This document shows, one piece after another, positions 7,294 through 16,641 of a stretch of 64,000 bases of DNA. The DNA comes from an uncultured Bacteroidales bacterium (GTDB lineage: Bacteria; Bacteroidota; Bacteroidia; Bacteroidales; Bacteroidaceae): assembly GCA_902798425.1 (NCBI GenBank), contig CADBWR010000008.1:62001-126000 (forward strand), in the 5' to 3' direction. How positions within the stretch are numbered: position 1 is the first letter of the stretch; each line of letters opens with the position of its first letter. The position numbers and the translations under genes were made by a program. The notes beneath the pieces were generated by a model, which worked only from the letters and a program-made list of their open reading frames with translations, was not told the DNA's origin and did no database searches.

Positions 7294-8319
7294 ATGGCGC
7301 AAGCAGCAGTAACATACGATAGCGTGATGAGCGAGTTGAAAGCTCGTCAGTTTAAGCCCGTCTACTATCTGATGGGCGACGAATCATACTATATCGATAA
7401 GATTTGTGACTGGATAGCAGACAATGCGCTGCAGCCTGAGGAACGCGACTTCAACCAGACTATTATGTTTGGCTCTGACGTCAATGCATCGCAGATTGTC
7501 GATGCCGCCAAGCGTTATCCGATGATGGCAGAACGACAGGTTGTCATCGTCAAAGAGGCTCAGAATATCAAGAATACAGAGCCGCTGGAAAAGTATTTCC
7601 ACCAACCTATGCCCTCTACAGTACTTGTCTTTTGTCATAAGAATGGTAAAATTGATGGCCGTAAGCAAGGTTTGGTAAAGGCTATCAAGGAGCATGGGGT
7701 GTTGTTTGAGAGCATGAAACTCAAGGAACGAGACCTACCGGCTTTCATTCAGCAGTATCTGAAAGCCAGAAATGCCAGTATAGACCCCAAGTCGACGCAG
7801 ATGATAGCCGATGCCATCGGCGCTGACCTCAGCCGACTGACCAGCGAACTTGACAAGGTGATTTTGGGACTGCCAGAAGGCGACAAACGCGTCACTCCAC
7901 AGGTTGTGGAGGATAGAATAGGGGTGAGTAAGGACTATAACGCCTTTGAGTTGCGTGATGCCATTGTAAACCGAAATATTCTGAAAGCAAATCAGATAAT
8001 AAAATATTTTGACGAAAATCCAAAGGCTGGCGGACTCTATGCGTTACTCCCGTTGGTGTTTAATTACTTTCAAAACTTGATGATCGCCTATTATTGTCCT
8101 CAAAAAGGAAGCCAGGAGGCACTCGCACAGTGGCTTGATATGAAATCTCCTTGGGGTGCTAAAGACTATCTGACAGGTATGAGAAATTACACTGCAATGA
8201 AAGTGATGCAGATTATTGGCAAGATACGTGAAATTGATGCTAAAAGTAAGGGTCTGGATAACCCAAATACCCCCGCTGGAGAGCTCATGAGGGAGTTAAT
8301 TTTCTTTATATTCCACTAA
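7294..8319 (+). CDS. holA: DNA polymerase III subunit delta
   Basis: A 341-residue clamp-loader subunit that opens the beta clamp. The N-terminal AAA+-like domain begins with the typical FKPVYYLMGDESYYIDKI, followed by the RQVVIVKEAQN strand near residue 90, a helical lid, and the C-terminal collar domain. The length agrees with Bacteroidetes HolA. A box resembling a promoter (TAATTTTG) sits 17 bases before the ATG. Nothing coding follows for about 750 bp. Confidence 0.93.
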   Translation: MAQAAVTYDSVMSELKARQFKPVYYLMGDESYYIDKICDWIADNALQPEERDFNQTIMFGSDVNASQIVDAAKRYPMMAERQVVIVKEAQNIKNTEPLEKYFHQPMPSTVLVFCHKNGKIDGRKQGLVKAIKEHGVLFESMKLKERDLPAFIQQYLKARNASIDPKSTQMIADAIGADLSRLTSELDKVILGLPEGDKRVTPQVVEDRIGVSKDYNAFELRDAIVNRNILKANQIIKYFDENPKAGGLYALLPLVFNYFQNLMIAYYCPQKGSQEALAQWLDMKSPWGAKDYLTGMRNYTAMKVMQIIGKIREIDAKSKGLDNPNTPAGELMRELIFFIFH

Positions 8320-9075
8320 AATATACCTTTTTTTTCTCTCGTTGCTCATTTTTGCTAGACAAGAAAAAATGGCCTCAAACACCTGTCTGTATTGACTTTC
8401 TGGCAAAAAATAACGCCTCATATTTTGCGAATTTTCTCTCTCTTAATCTCTTATTCAGAATTTGCCGAGAATGGAAATAAATGCCATTTTTGAAAGTACG
8501 AAATTTAGAATTAAGTAATTTTATGATTCTACTTTCCGAATTTTAAAAGCTAAACGATTTACAGAGTTGTATGCGACTGCCCAATAATCACCCGCAATTT
8601 ACAATTCACAAACGTGTATAGTAGATACAAACTTTAAAATCGCAAACGCAAATTCGCTCCTTCGGATTTGTATATACATACATATACAAGCGTTTGTTTT
8701 CGTCTTAAGTGTTTAAAACCCATGCAAATGTATTGTTTTGTTAGCGTTCTATGAATACTTTATATAGCTAAACACCAACACTTCTATGCAAAATGGGTAA
8801 TTTGGTATTGTACATCTGTAATTATCTAATTTATACTCAATTATTTACACTATTTTCTTTTAGAAATGATTAGTGTGTTTGTGGTGACTGTTTTTTAGAT
8901 TTGTAATTCTAAAGCAAGAAAATGCCCTTCTGTTGGTTTGAAATATTGAATTTTAAATTTTGTTTCCAAACTTTACATCCTAAAATTTTCTTTAGATTTC
9001 TTGCACAGTTCATTTTTTCTTTTTACCTTTGTAAAATCAAACAAAAACCCCTTTTTGGGCCCTATTTTGAAGCAA
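8320..9075. other. AT-rich intergenic region without a convincing gene
   Basis: No frame here has an N-terminus or composition I would call a gene. The region holds a cluster of inverted repeats at 8643-8696, and near its end a TACCTTTG promoter box (9024-9031) for the following HTH gene. It is markedly richer in A and T than its flanks. I see no tRNA-like fold and no iterons. Confidence 0.6.
8643..8696. repeat. Nested inverted repeats, possible structured RNA or cruciform
   Basis: CAAACGC (8643-8649) pairs with GCGTTTG (8690-8696). Inside, TTGTATAT (8668-8675) pairs exactly with ATATACAA (8682-8689) around a six-base loop, and AAATTCG (8650-8656) can pair with CGGATTT (8663-8669) with one wobble. 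The last two compete for shared bases. Confidence 0.5.
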
Positions 9076-9561
9076 ATGGAAATGAAAGACCGCATTCGAC
9101 TCATCATGGAGGACCTGCACATGTCGCAGCAGGTGTTCGCTGACTTCTTGCAACAGTCACCCGCTACCCTCTCCAGCATTTTCAATGGACGAACCCGTCC
9201 AACCCTGAATATCGTGGAAGCTATTAAAATGAAAATTCCTGACATTAGTACTGAGTGGCTTCTTTGGGGTAGTGGTGACATGCATATTGCCCACTCTTCC
9301 GACTCGTCTGACAGTCCTGCTTCTACTCTTGAACACGATGCTGATGGAGCTGATCAAGTGTTAAATTTTGATCAATCCTCTCTATTTGGTTCACAAAATA
9401 GTGCTCCTCAGACTGCTTTTCACCAGAGTGTAAAAAGTACACACCCCGAAATTTCTCGCGAAGAATTCAAAATAATTGACAAGCAACCTCGTAAGGTCAC
9501 AGAGATTCGTGTTTATTACGACGATCAGACCTACGAGACTTTCATTCCCGCTAAAAAATAA
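9076..9561 (+). CDS. XRE-type helix-turn-helix transcriptional regulator
   Basis: A 161-residue protein with an N-terminal Cro/C1 HTH (about residues 5-60: DRIRLIMEDLHMSQQVFADF, then SSIFNGRTRPTLNIVEAI), a Ser/Asp-rich linker (75-130) and a short conserved tail ending TYETFIPAKK. It is a DNA-binding regulator of unknown target. The start is the ATG at 9076 (9082 is also possible), downstream of the TACCTTTG box at 9024-9031. The long intergenic region before it and the terminator after it show that it is monocistronic. Confidence 0.82.
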   Translation: MEMKDRIRLIMEDLHMSQQVFADFLQQSPATLSSIFNGRTRPTLNIVEAIKMKIPDISTEWLLWGSGDMHIAHSSDSSDSPASTLEHDADGADQVLNFDQSSLFGSQNSAPQTAFHQSVKSTHPEISREEFKIIDKQPRKVTEIRVYYDDQTYETFIPAKK

Positions 9562-9588
9562 GATTTCTGATACTGTTTCTTCAATCCG

Positions 9589-9632
9589 TCACCAACTAAT
9601 TGTGAAAACACTTGGTTGGTGGCATTTTTTTT
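9589..9632. terminator. Terminator after the HTH regulator
   Basis: CACCAAC (9590-9596) pairs with GTTGGTG (9615-9621), followed by a T run. The pyrK promoter box TAATTTTG (9635-9642) lies immediately after. Confidence 0.75.
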
Positions 9633-9672
9633 AGTAATTTTGCCGTCGCAAAGTAGCAATATCCTTATTTTC

Positions 9673-10476
9673 ATGAAGAAATATATTCTTGATTTAACAG
9701 TCAGAAGCGTTGAGCGCCTTAGCGATAAGCATGTCTTGTTGCGTTTAACGCACCAAAATCCCCTTCCAGAGATGCTGCCTGGACAGTTTGTTGAAATTCG
9801 TGTCGATGGCTCGTCGACGACATTCCTGCGTCGCCCTATCTCCATCAATTATGTAGATCGTGAGTTGAACGAGTTATGGTTGATGGTCGCTATGGTGGGC
9901 GATGGTACACGTAAGTTGGGGGAGTTGCAGCCTGGCGACACGTTGAACTGCGTTTTGCCGTTGGGCAATGGCTTCTCTTTGAAGTCAGAAGTAGGAAGTC
10001 TGAAGTCTGACAACAGCCAGCAGCCAGCAGCCAAAATGCTCCTCGTAGGTGGAGGCGTAGGTGTCGCTCCCTTGCTCTTTCTTGGCGCTCATTTGCAGCA
10101 ACAGGGTTGCGAGGTGACTTTCCTCTTGGGAGGTCGTAGTGCAAAGGACGTTCTGGAGTTGGAATTATTTAATAGGTACGGGCGCGTGTGCGTAACAACA
10201 GAAGACGGGTCGTTGGGCGAGAAAGGTTTTGTGACTAACCACAGCGTGCTTGGTGAACACTTCAACAAGATCTTCACCTGCGGTCCTACACCTATGATGA
10301 AGGCTGTGGCACGCTATGCCAAGGAGCAGCATCTTCCTTGCGAGGCTTCGCTGGAGAATATGATGGCCTGCGGACTGGGTGCTTGTCTGTGTTGTGTGGA
10401 GAAGACCACAGAGGGCAACCTATGTGTATGCAAGGATGGTCCAGTGTTCGACATTCAGAAACTGCTGTGGGCATAG
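9673..10476 (+). CDS. pyrK: Dihydroorotate dehydrogenase B electron-transfer subunit
   Basis: A 267-residue FAD and [2Fe-2S] protein that passes electrons from PyrD to NAD+. It has a ferredoxin-reductase FAD domain (1-100, with FLRRPISI), an NAD domain (LLVGGGVGVAPLLFL) and C-terminal Fe-S cysteines in MACGLGACLCCVEKT plus a later CVCKDGPV. The start at 9673 follows the promoter TAATTTTG at 9635-9642. Between the two domains is an in-frame low-complexity insert (about residues 104-120) encoded by GAAGTCTGA and CAGCCAGCAGCC repeats. pyrD follows after a repeat-filled gap of 51 bp. Confidence 0.93.
   Translation: MKKYILDLTVRSVERLSDKHVLLRLTHQNPLPEMLPGQFVEIRVDGSSTTFLRRPISINYVDRELNELWLMVAMVGDGTRKLGELQPGDTLNCVLPLGNGFSLKSEVGSLKSDNSQQPAAKMLLVGGGVGVAPLLFLGAHLQQQGCEVTFLLGGRSAKDVLELELFNRYGRVCVTTEDGSLGEKGFVTNHSVLGEHFNKIFTCGPTPMMKAVARYAKEQHLPCEASLENMMACGLGACLCCVEKTTEGNLCVCKDGPVFDIQKLLWA
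9981..10033 (+). repeat. In-frame periodic repeat insert in pyrK
   Basis: Iterated GAAGTCAGAAGTAGGAAGTC units pass into AACAGCCAGCAGCCAGCAGC units. Together they encode a Lys/Ser then Gln/Pro-rich linker before the NAD-binding glycine loop. The same CAGCCAAC-type repeat occurs in lptC. Confidence 0.65.
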
Positions 10477-10527
10477 TTAAGAGTGAAGAGTGAAGAGTTA
10501 AGAGTTAAGAGTGAAGAGTGAAGAGAA
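10477..10527. repeat. Intergenic repeat of TTAAGAG/GTGAAGA heptamers
   Basis: The pyrK-pyrD gap is composed almost wholly of seven-base units alternating TTAAGAG and TGAAGAG. Similar units fill gaps at 17654-17757, 29326-29384 and 60110-60140. Confidence 0.75.
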
Positions 10528-11433
10528 ATGGCAAAATTAGACGTAAATATAGGGGCGCTGAATCTGAAAAACCCCATTATGACAGCCAGTGGAACATTTG
10601 GCTATGGTATTGAGTTTGAAGACTTTGTAGACCTTTCTGGCTTGGGTGGCATCATCGTTAAGGGAACCACGTTAAGGCCTCGCCAGGGTAATGACTACCC
10701 ACGTATGGCCGAGACGCCCAGTGGCATGCTGAACTGTGTAGGTCTGCAAAATAAGGGTGTTGACTATTTTTGTGAGCATATCTATCCACAGATCAAGGAT
10801 ATTGCTACGAATATGATAGTCAATGTCAGTGGTTCGTCCCCTGAAGACTATGCAGCGTGTGCTGCCCGTATTGATGCACTTGACAAGATTCCCGCCATCG
10901 AACTGAACATCTCGTGTCCTAATGTGAAAGATGGCGGTATGGCCTTTGGCGTAACGTGTGCAGGCGCTTCGAGTGTGGTCAAGGCCGTTCGTCAGGCTTA
11001 CCATAAGACGCTGATTGTCAAGCTGTCACCCAATGTGACGGATATTGCCGAGATAGCGCGTGCCGTAGAGGCTGAAGGAGCTGACAGCGTGTCGCTCATC
11101 AATACGCTGATGGGTATGGCTATCGATATTGAGAAGCGCAAGCGTGTGCTGTCCATTGGTACTGGTGGACTCTCTGGACCCTGTGTGAAGCCTGTTGCCC
11201 TGCGTATGGTCTATCAAGTGGCAAAAGCCGTGAAGATTCCCGTCGTTGGTCTTGGTGGTATAACGACTGCCAAGGATGCGTTGGAGTTCCTGATGGCAGG
11301 TGCTACAGCTATTGAGATAGGCACGGCCAACTTCCTCGATCCTGCTGTCACCATCAAGGTGCGCGACGGCATCAATCTGTGGCTCGACGAGCACGGCTGC
11401 CAGGATATTCACGACATTATCGGGTGCGTGTAG
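10528..11433 (+). CDS. pyrD: Dihydroorotate dehydrogenase B catalytic subunit (NAD+ type)
   Basis: A 301-residue FMN TIM-barrel enzyme that oxidises dihydroorotate to orotate in pyrimidine synthesis. The substrate and FMN residues are visible in [15 protein letters not shown] near 13, [10 protein letters not shown] near 65, and [15 protein letters not shown] near 127, where the Cys is the class 1B catalytic base. The phosphate-binding [13 protein letters not shown] is near 240. It is coupled with pyrK upstream, which makes the type B assignment firm. A perfect hairpin follows the gene. Confidence 0.95.
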   Translation: MAKLDVNIGALNLKNPIMTASGTFGYGIEFEDFVDLSGLGGIIVKGTTLRPRQGNDYPRMAETPSGMLNCVGLQNKGVDYFCEHIYPQIKDIATNMIVNVSGSSPEDYAACAARIDALDKIPAIELNISCPNVKDGGMAFGVTCAGASSVVKAVRQAYHKTLIVKLSPNVTDIAEIARAVEAEGADSVSLINTLMGMAIDIEKRKRVLSIGTGGLSGPCVKPVALRMVYQVAKAVKIPVVGLGGITTAKDALEFLMAGATAIEIGTANFLDPAVTIKVRDGINLWLDEHGCQDIHDIIGCV

Positions 11434-11471
11434 CGCTTCGCCAGAGAATAGTGAAAAGTGTAGAGGACAAT

Positions 11472-11499
11472 TTAAGGGCGACCCTTCGGTCGCCCTTAA
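11472..11499. terminator. Hairpin between pyrD and aroC
   Basis: TTAAGGGCGACC pairs perfectly with GGTCGCCCTTAA around CTTC. There is no good T run after it, so it may be a processing or bidirectional stop signal for these convergent genes. The rest of 11500-11626 is AT-rich with nothing else recognised. Confidence 0.65.
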
Positions 11500-11626
11500 C
11501 CAACACAAAAACTAAACTAGACTTAACTAACGCTATTCGGATTTTCACAAATCCCTAATAGCACGTGCAAAGATAGTATAAAATCTTTAAACTGCAATCT
11601 TTTTTTTATTTTTTTTGCATTTTAAT

Positions 11627-12712
11627 TTAAAAATCTTCCTTTTTGCCCGATTTATAGACTAAAAAGGCGTCTAATATCGTGATTGCTGCCATTGCCTCTA
11701 CCACAGGTACCGCTCTGGGTAAGACACACGCATCGTGGCGGCCACGAGCCGTCAGCGTAGTCTCCTCTCCATGGATGTCTACCGTCTGTTGTTCGCAGAG
11801 TAGGGTAGCAACAGGTTTGAAGGCCACGCGGAAGAAGATGTCCTGTCCGTTAGAGATGCCCCCCTGTATGCCTCCGCTATGGTTGGTCTTGGTGGTCACG
11901 ATGGAATCGTGACCTACAGTAAACACGTCGTTCTGTTCAGAACCACGCTGAGTGACAGCAGCAAAGCCGTCGCCATACTCAAAGCCCTTCACGGCATTGA
12001 TGCTCAACATGGCAGCACCCAGTTGTGCGTGCAGTTTGCCAAACTCAGGCTCTCCCAGTCCCACAGGACAACCCTTGATGACGCAGGTGATGATGCCGCC
12101 AATGGTATCGCCCTCTGCCTTGACCTGCTGGATGAGTTGTATCATCTCTTCCGCCTTCTGTTGGTCAGGACAGCGCACCGCATTGCTTTCCGTCTGCGTC
12201 AGGTCGTATAAGTGGTAGTCGCGCTCCAGGGCTATAGGACCCACCTGTGATGTGTAGGCCACAATCTCAATGCCCAACTGGCGCAGGGCCAGCTTAGCCA
12301 GCGCCCCTGCTACACAGCGGCTAATCGTGATGCGGGCTGACGAACGTCCTCCGCCACGATGGTCGCGCACGCCATACTTCTGCGTATAGGTGTAGTCGGC
12401 ATGAGAGGGTCGGAACACCTCGCGCATGTTGTCGTAGTCGCTGGAGTGCTGATTCTCATTGCGCACAATGAACCCTATAGGACAGCCTGTCGACTTACCT
12501 TCAAAGATACCGCTAAGCAGTTCCACACGGTCGGCCTCGTTGCGCGACGTTGTGATGTTGCTCTGTCCTGGGCGGCGTCTGTTCAACTCTTGCTGAATGA
12601 AGTTAAGGTCGATGTCAATACCTGCCGGCATGCCGTCGACAACACCGCCAATGGCTTCGCCGTGGCTCTCGCCAAAGGTGGTCAGCGTGAAGATTCTTCC
12701 TGTAGTGTTCAT
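11627..12712 (-). CDS. aroC: Chorismate synthase
   Basis: A 361-residue FMN-dependent enzyme that makes chorismate from EPSP, the last shared step of aromatic synthesis. Family signatures include [18 protein letters not shown] at residues 14-31, the central [11 protein letters not shown] near 120 and the C-terminal [18 protein letters not shown] near 330. It starts five bases after the slyD stop, so the two genes form an operon. Its product feeds the Phe/Tyr operon located 4 kb away on the other strand. Confidence 0.97.
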   Translation of the reverse strand: MNTTGRIFTLTTFGESHGEAIGGVVDGMPAGIDIDLNFIQQELNRRRPGQSNITTSRNEADRVELLSGIFEGKSTGCPIGFIVRNENQHSSDYDNMREVFRPSHADYTYTQKYGVRDHRGGGRSSARITISRCVAGALAKLALRQLGIEIVAYTSQVGPIALERDYHLYDLTQTESNAVRCPDQQKAEEMIQLIQQVKAEGDTIGGIITCVIKGCPVGLGEPEFGKLHAQLGAAMLSINAVKGFEYGDGFAAVTQRGSEQNDVFTVGHDSIVTTKTNHSGGIQGGISNGQDIFFRVAFKPVATLLCEQQTVDIHGEETTLTARGRHDACVLPRAVPVVEAMAAITILDAFLVYKSGKKEDF

Positions 12713-12717
12713 AAGGT

Positions 12718-13293
12718 TTAGTGTTTGTCTCCGCAGCCGCAGTCACAGTCGCCGTCTCCACAACCGCCTCCGCAGCTGCCGCAATGTCCGCTACAGCCAC
12801 CAGACAGATGCTTCATCATGTGGTCAATCTCCTGTTGGGTAGCCTCACGGTTCTCCAGCACTTTACCTTCAAAGTAGAGTGTCTCGCCAGCCAGCGGGTG
12901 GTTGAGGTCTACCTTTACCTTTTCGTTGCCAATCTCTACAACGCGTCCGTTGAAGCGGTCGCCCTGTTCGTTCTGCAAGGGGATGATGGCATCCTGGTAG
13001 ATATGTTCGCTGTCAAATGCTCCATTCACGCAGAACATGCTGCGGTCAAGGTCGAGCACATATTCGTCGTGGCGCTCGCCATAAGCCTCTTCTTTGTTCA
13101 GCGTCAGTGTGAAGTCCTTGCCCTGCTCAATGGCAGACAACTGCTCCTCGAACTTGTCAAGGGCAAAGCCAAAACCGGTGATGAATGAGAAGGGGCGTGA
13201 GGCGGGTGCTTCCTCGATGAGTTCCTTACCGCCTTCACCGTCTAAGTACAGCTTGTAAGAGACGGCAATGTACTTGTTTGTTTTATTGTCCAT
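12718..13293 (-). CDS. slyD: FKBP-type peptidyl-prolyl isomerase, SlyD-like with metal-binding tail
   Basis: A 191-residue protein with the interrupted FKBP/IF domain arrangement of SlyD ([18 protein letters not shown] near 31 and [15 protein letters not shown] near 130). The C-terminal 30 residues are rich in Cys, His, Gly and Asp ([17 protein letters not shown] and on), which suggests nickel, zinc or copper binding. The start at 13293 (MDNKTNKY) is chosen because upstream codons in the same frame contain the promoter box. It is the first gene of slyD-aroC. Confidence 0.88.
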   Translation of the reverse strand: MDNKTNKYIAVSYKLYLDGEGGKELIEEAPASRPFSFITGFGFALDKFEEQLSAIEQGKDFTLTLNKEEAYGERHDEYVLDLDRSMFCVNGAFDSEHIYQDAIIPLQNEQGDRFNGRVVEIGNEKVKVDLNHPLAGETLYFEGKVLENREATQQEIDHMMKHLSGGCSGHCGSCGGGCGDGDCDCGCGDKH

Positions 13294-13318
13294 ATACCTT
13301 ATTATAATAATTTGGCAG

Positions 13319-13326
13319 CAAAGGTA
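13319..13326 (-). promoter_or_regulatory. slyD-aroC promoter -7 box, with a second copy upstream
   Basis: On the minus strand it reads TACCTTTG, 26 bases before the slyD ATG. An identical box with the same flank (CAAAGGTACGAA on the plus strand) occurs at 13396-13403, next to GAGAC-GTA-GTCTC (13385-13397). This suggests tandem promoters. Confidence 0.6.
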
Positions 13327-13556
13327 CGAATAAGTGAGCGAAAAACCAAATGATTTTTGGCTTTTCCGAGCGAGAGTACTTTCGAGACGTAGTCTCAAAG
13401 GTACGAAAAAACGATTGAAAAGCCAAAAAAAGGTGCTTTAATTCTTTCAATTTGACGAAAATCAAGGATTCTCGGTTTTCTTTGATGAAGGTCAAGATTT
13501 TGGGGTGTTTGCGCACACAATTTCCCAAAAAGCTTGGAAGGTATCAAAAAACGTCA

Positions 13557-13564
13557 TACCTTTG
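13557..13564 (+). promoter_or_regulatory. -7 box for the small secreted protein gene
   Basis: TACCTTTG followed by CATCG, 83 bases before the ATG at 13647. The long leader between them shows no clear fold. The remainder of the 13294-13646 gap holds only this and the slyD promoters. Confidence 0.65.
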
Positions 13565-13646
13565 CATCGTCAATCAGAACAAATACTGATGACAGAAGGA
13601 TAATATTATTAAAGGAAAAATTAAAGATTAAAGAAAGGGTAACAAA

Positions 13647-13997
13647 ATGAAAAAGATTGTATTGACACTGGTTGCTCTTATGAGCATGACAACAACGTTT
13701 GCAGAGAACGAAGGTATGAATACCACTGAGGCATACAACATGACAGTCAACATGAAGTCACTGGCACACGCACTGGGTCTGACTAACGACCAGGTAGAGA
13801 GTGTTGCTGAGGTTCATAAGACATTCTCCTCAGAGATGATGTTCGCCGCTCAGGCAAGCAAAGACGAGCGTTCAAAGATGGTTGAGAAGGCTATCAACAA
13901 GGATCTGGCTTACATGAACTACATCCTGAACAAGGATCAGTATCGTAAGTATGTGATGCTGCTGAACGTTACACTCATCAACCGTGGTTTGAAGTAA
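13647..13997 (+). CDS. Small secreted helical protein of unknown function
   Basis: A 116-residue protein with a Sec signal peptide (MKKIVLTLVALMSMTTTFA, cut before ENEG) and a helix-rich mature part containing many Met and Lys residues. I recall close relatives throughout Bacteroidales but no assigned role. The layout (short exported all-helical protein with a leading NTTEAYNM) is loosely like Spy/CpxP-type periplasmic proteins; this is only a resemblance. It has its own promoter and terminator, so it is monocistronic. Confidence 0.75.
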   Translation: MKKIVLTLVALMSMTTTFAENEGMNTTEAYNMTVNMKSLAHALGLTNDQVESVAEVHKTFSSEMMFAAQASKDERSKMVEKAINKDLAYMNYILNKDQYRKYVMLLNVTLINRGLK

Positions 13998-14046
13998 GTG
14001 AAAGATAGTTTAGTTAGTTTTAGTTAGTAGTATTAGTGTTATGAAA

Positions 14047-14083
14047 GAGAGAGGGGCATTGCCGTAGAGGCAATGCCTCTTTC
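14047..14083. terminator. Terminator after the small secreted protein gene
   Basis: GGCATTGCC pairs with GGCAATGCC, extended by flanking AGAG/CTCT with a one-base bulge, followed by TCTTTCC. Confidence 0.75.
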
Positions 14084-14129
14084 CATTATGCCCGTTTCTT
14101 GCAGTTTTTGTTGCTTTTTGTGCAATTTA

Positions 14130-14161
14130 TTTGGTATAGTGCCAGAAAAATGTTACTTTTG
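14130..14161 (+). promoter_or_regulatory. Promoter of the M48 peptidase/C1 aminopeptidase pair
   Basis: TTTG at 14130-14133, a 20-base spacer and TACTTTTG at 14154-14161. This is a complete Bacteroidetes-type -33/-7 promoter, 49 bases before the ATG. Confidence 0.7.
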
Positions 14162-14210
14162 CGGTTTGAAATCATTTCTATTATTGGAAGACTAACCATA
14201 AAGGGAACAA

Positions 14211-15095
14211 ATGAAACAGATTAGAACAGTATTGTTGGCTCTGGTTGCCGCTATCCTGGTGGGCTGTGGCACCTCGTCGACAGTGCCCATTACGGGCAGA
14301 AAGAGAACGCTGATGGTGTCTGACGAACAGGTGCTGAGCCTGTCCAACCAGCAGTATCAGCAGTATATGCAAAGTGCTAAACCCTCGACGAATGCTGCCA
14401 ATACGGCCATGGTCAAGCGGGTAGGGCAGAACTTGGCCAATGCCGTCGTGGCCTATCTCAACGCCAACGGGCTGGGCAGCGAGGTTTCCCAGTACAAGTG
14501 GGAGTTTAATCTGGTGCAAGACCAGCAGGTCAATGCCTTCTGCATGCCTGGCGGCAAGATTGTGGTCTACGAGGGGCTGCTGCCCGTCACCAAGGACGAG
14601 ACGTCGCTGGCCATTGTGCTTGGTCACGAGATAGCTCATGCTGTCGCTAAGCACTCTGCCGAGCAGATGTCGACAGCTATCAAACAGCAGTATGGCGCTC
14701 AGGCGCTGGGTGTGCTGATGGCTGGTGCCGGTGCCAGCTCAGGCTTGCAGCAGGTGGCAGGCACCGTCTTCGGACTGGGTGCCCAAGGAGCCAGTGCCAA
14801 GTATTCACGCGACCACGAGAGCGAGGCCGACCATCTGGGCATTATCTTTGCCGCTATGGCTGGCTACGACCCCGATGCTGCTGTCAGTTTCTGGCAGCGC
14901 ATGTCGCAGGCTACGGGCGGCGGTTCTACCTCTTGGCTGAGCACGCACCCCAGCGATGCTACGCGCATCAAGCAGATTCAGGGTTGGTTGCCTGAGGCCA
15001 GGAAGTATTACAAAGCACGTCTGGGCACAGGCAATAGCAGCAATATGAAAACCATCCATATATCCAGTAAGAAAACCTCTAAAAAGAAAAAATAA
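14211..15095 (+). CDS. M48-family metalloprotease, lipoprotein
   Basis: A 294-residue exported zinc peptidase of the Oma1/LoiP/BepA type. The N-terminus is a lipoprotein signal with lipobox LVGC (Cys near 19). The zinc motif VLGHEIAHAVAKH lies near 140, and the third ligand glutamate in HESEADHLGI near 205. It likely acts in envelope protein quality control, anchored to a membrane facing the periplasm. The C1 aminopeptidase gene begins 6 bp downstream. Confidence 0.9.
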   Translation: MKQIRTVLLALVAAILVGCGTSSTVPITGRKRTLMVSDEQVLSLSNQQYQQYMQSAKPSTNAANTAMVKRVGQNLANAVVAYLNANGLGSEVSQYKWEFNLVQDQQVNAFCMPGGKIVVYEGLLPVTKDETSLAIVLGHEIAHAVAKHSAEQMSTAIKQQYGAQALGVLMAGAGASSGLQQVAGTVFGLGAQGASAKYSRDHESEADHLGIIFAAMAGYDPDAAVSFWQRMSQATGGGSTSWLSTHPSDATRIKQIQGWLPEARKYYKARLGTGNSSNMKTIHISSKKTSKKKK

Positions 15096-15101
15096 GCCAA
15101 C

Positions 15102-16499
15102 ATGAGAACAATTGTATGTAGTCTGTCGCTGCTGATGGCCCTCGGTCTCTCAGCACAGCAAAAACAGGGCGGCATCAGTCAGCAGATGCTGCAGCAGATC
15201 AAGCAGCAGAATGCCCCCACAGCCTCCGATCGTGCCCTGCGCAATGCGCTGGCAGCCAACGCTATTGACAATCTGGCACAGAACCGCCAAAATGCAGGTG
15301 CGTTGGATACCTATTTCAGTGTAGAGACCAAGAAGCAGTCCATTACCGACCAGAAGTCCAGCGGCCGTTGCTGGATGTTCAGCGGACTGAACGTGCTGCG
15401 TGCCAATTTTGCCCAGCGCACAGACTCGCTCAGCGTGCTCTACTCGCAGGACTACCTCTTCTTCTGGGACCAGTTGGAGAAGGCCAACCTCATGTTGCAG
15501 GGCATCGTTGATACGGGCAAGAAACCCATCGACGACCAGCGCGTGCAGTTCTTCTTCCACTACCCGCTGAGCGATGGCGGCACCTTCTGTGGCGTTGCCG
15601 ACCTGGCAGAGAAGTATGGTCTGGTGCCTGCCGACGTACAGCCCGAGACCTATTCCGCTGACAACACCTCCAAGATGTCGAGCATCATCAAGTCGAAGTT
15701 GCGCGAGCAGGGCTTGGAGTTGCGCAAGATGGTCAGCGAGGGCAAGAAAGCCAAGGCCATCGAACAGCGCAAGACCGAGATGCTCAGCGAGATATACCAC
15801 ATGCTCGTCATCACATTGGGCGAACCCGTCAAGGAGTTTACCTATGCCTTCAAGGACAAGAATGGCAAGGCCATCACACCTGCCCAAAAGTATACCCCCC
15901 AGTCGTTCTATCAGGAGACCGTGGGCAGCCCACTCAACGGCACCTTCATCATGGTGATGAACGACCCGCGTCGCGAATACTACAAGACCTACGAAGTGGA
16001 GTACGACCGCCACGTCTACGACGGCCACAACTGGAAGTATCTGAACCTGCCGATGGAGGAGATTGAGCAGTTGGCTATCGCTTCGCTGAAGGATGGCCGC
16101 AAGCTCTACAGCAGCTATGATGTCGCCAAGCAGCTGGACCGCAAGCGCGGCTATTGCGACCTGGAGAACTTCGACTACGCCTCGCTGTTCAACACCTCTT
16201 TTAATATGACGAAGGCAGAGCGCATCTCCACCTTCGACAGCGGTTCCACCCACGCCATGACGCTCACCGCTGTAGACCTCAATGCCCAGGGCAATCCCCT
16301 GAAGTGGAAGGTCGAAAACTCGTGGGGCGGCAGCTGGGGACAGCAGGGCTGTCTTATCATGTCGGCACGCTGGTTCCGCGAGTACATGTTCCGTCTGGTG
16401 GTCGACAAGAAATATGTCAGCGACAAACTGCTGCGCGACTTCGAGCAGAAGCCCGTCATGGTCATGCCCGAAGACCCCCTGTTCCAGATGGACGAGTAA
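15102..16499 (+). CDS. C1-family cysteine aminopeptidase (PepC/bleomycin hydrolase type), exported
   Basis: A 465-residue papain-fold peptidase. The triad is visible: Cys90 in SSGRCWMFSGLNV, His in STHAMTLTAVDL near 383 and Asn in KVENSWGGSWG near 405. A Sec-type signal (MRTIVCSLSLLMALGLSAQ) indicates a periplasmic location, unlike cytoplasmic PepC of Firmicutes. This fits Bacteroidetes use of peptides as nutrients. It is 6 bp from the M48 peptidase gene, so the two probably form an operon. Confidence 0.9.
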   Translation: MRTIVCSLSLLMALGLSAQQKQGGISQQMLQQIKQQNAPTASDRALRNALAANAIDNLAQNRQNAGALDTYFSVETKKQSITDQKSSGRCWMFSGLNVLRANFAQRTDSLSVLYSQDYLFFWDQLEKANLMLQGIVDTGKKPIDDQRVQFFFHYPLSDGGTFCGVADLAEKYGLVPADVQPETYSADNTSKMSSIIKSKLREQGLELRKMVSEGKKAKAIEQRKTEMLSEIYHMLVITLGEPVKEFTYAFKDKNGKAITPAQKYTPQSFYQETVGSPLNGTFIMVMNDPRREYYKTYEVEYDRHVYDGHNWKYLNLPMEEIEQLAIASLKDGRKLYSSYDVAKQLDRKRGYCDLENFDYASLFNTSFNMTKAERISTFDSGSTHAMTLTAVDLNAQGNPLKWKVENSWGGSWGQQGCLIMSARWFREYMFRLVVDKKYVSDKLLRDFEQKPVMVMPEDPLFQMDE

Positions 16500-16582
16500 G
16501 TGCATGGAGCCATCGATTTCTGTCGCCTGAACAGAGAGATTGATGAAAATGAAAGCATAATGCTAAATTTTCTGTCAAAATG

Positions 16583-16614
16583 TTTGGTGAATTGCTGGAA
16601 AAGTTATACTTTTG
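16583..16614 (+). promoter_or_regulatory. Promoter of the Phe/Tyr biosynthesis operon
   Basis: TTTG at 16583-16586, a 20-base spacer and TACTTTTG at 16607-16614, followed by CAG. It lies 28 bases before the leader-peptide ATG. Confidence 0.75.
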
Positions 16615-16641
16615 CAGTCGATAAACAAAAACAAAGAGACA

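Noticed and set aside
8922..9143. A 73-codon frame before the HTH regulator
   Set aside because: It is AT-driven, starts upstream of the regulator promoter and overlaps the regulator gene in another frame.
15150..16505. A 451-codon minus-strand frame opposite the C1 aminopeptidase
   Set aside because: It mirrors an intact cysteine peptidase gene with all catalytic residues. The Leu/Val/Glu-rich translation is the usual shadow of this codon bias.
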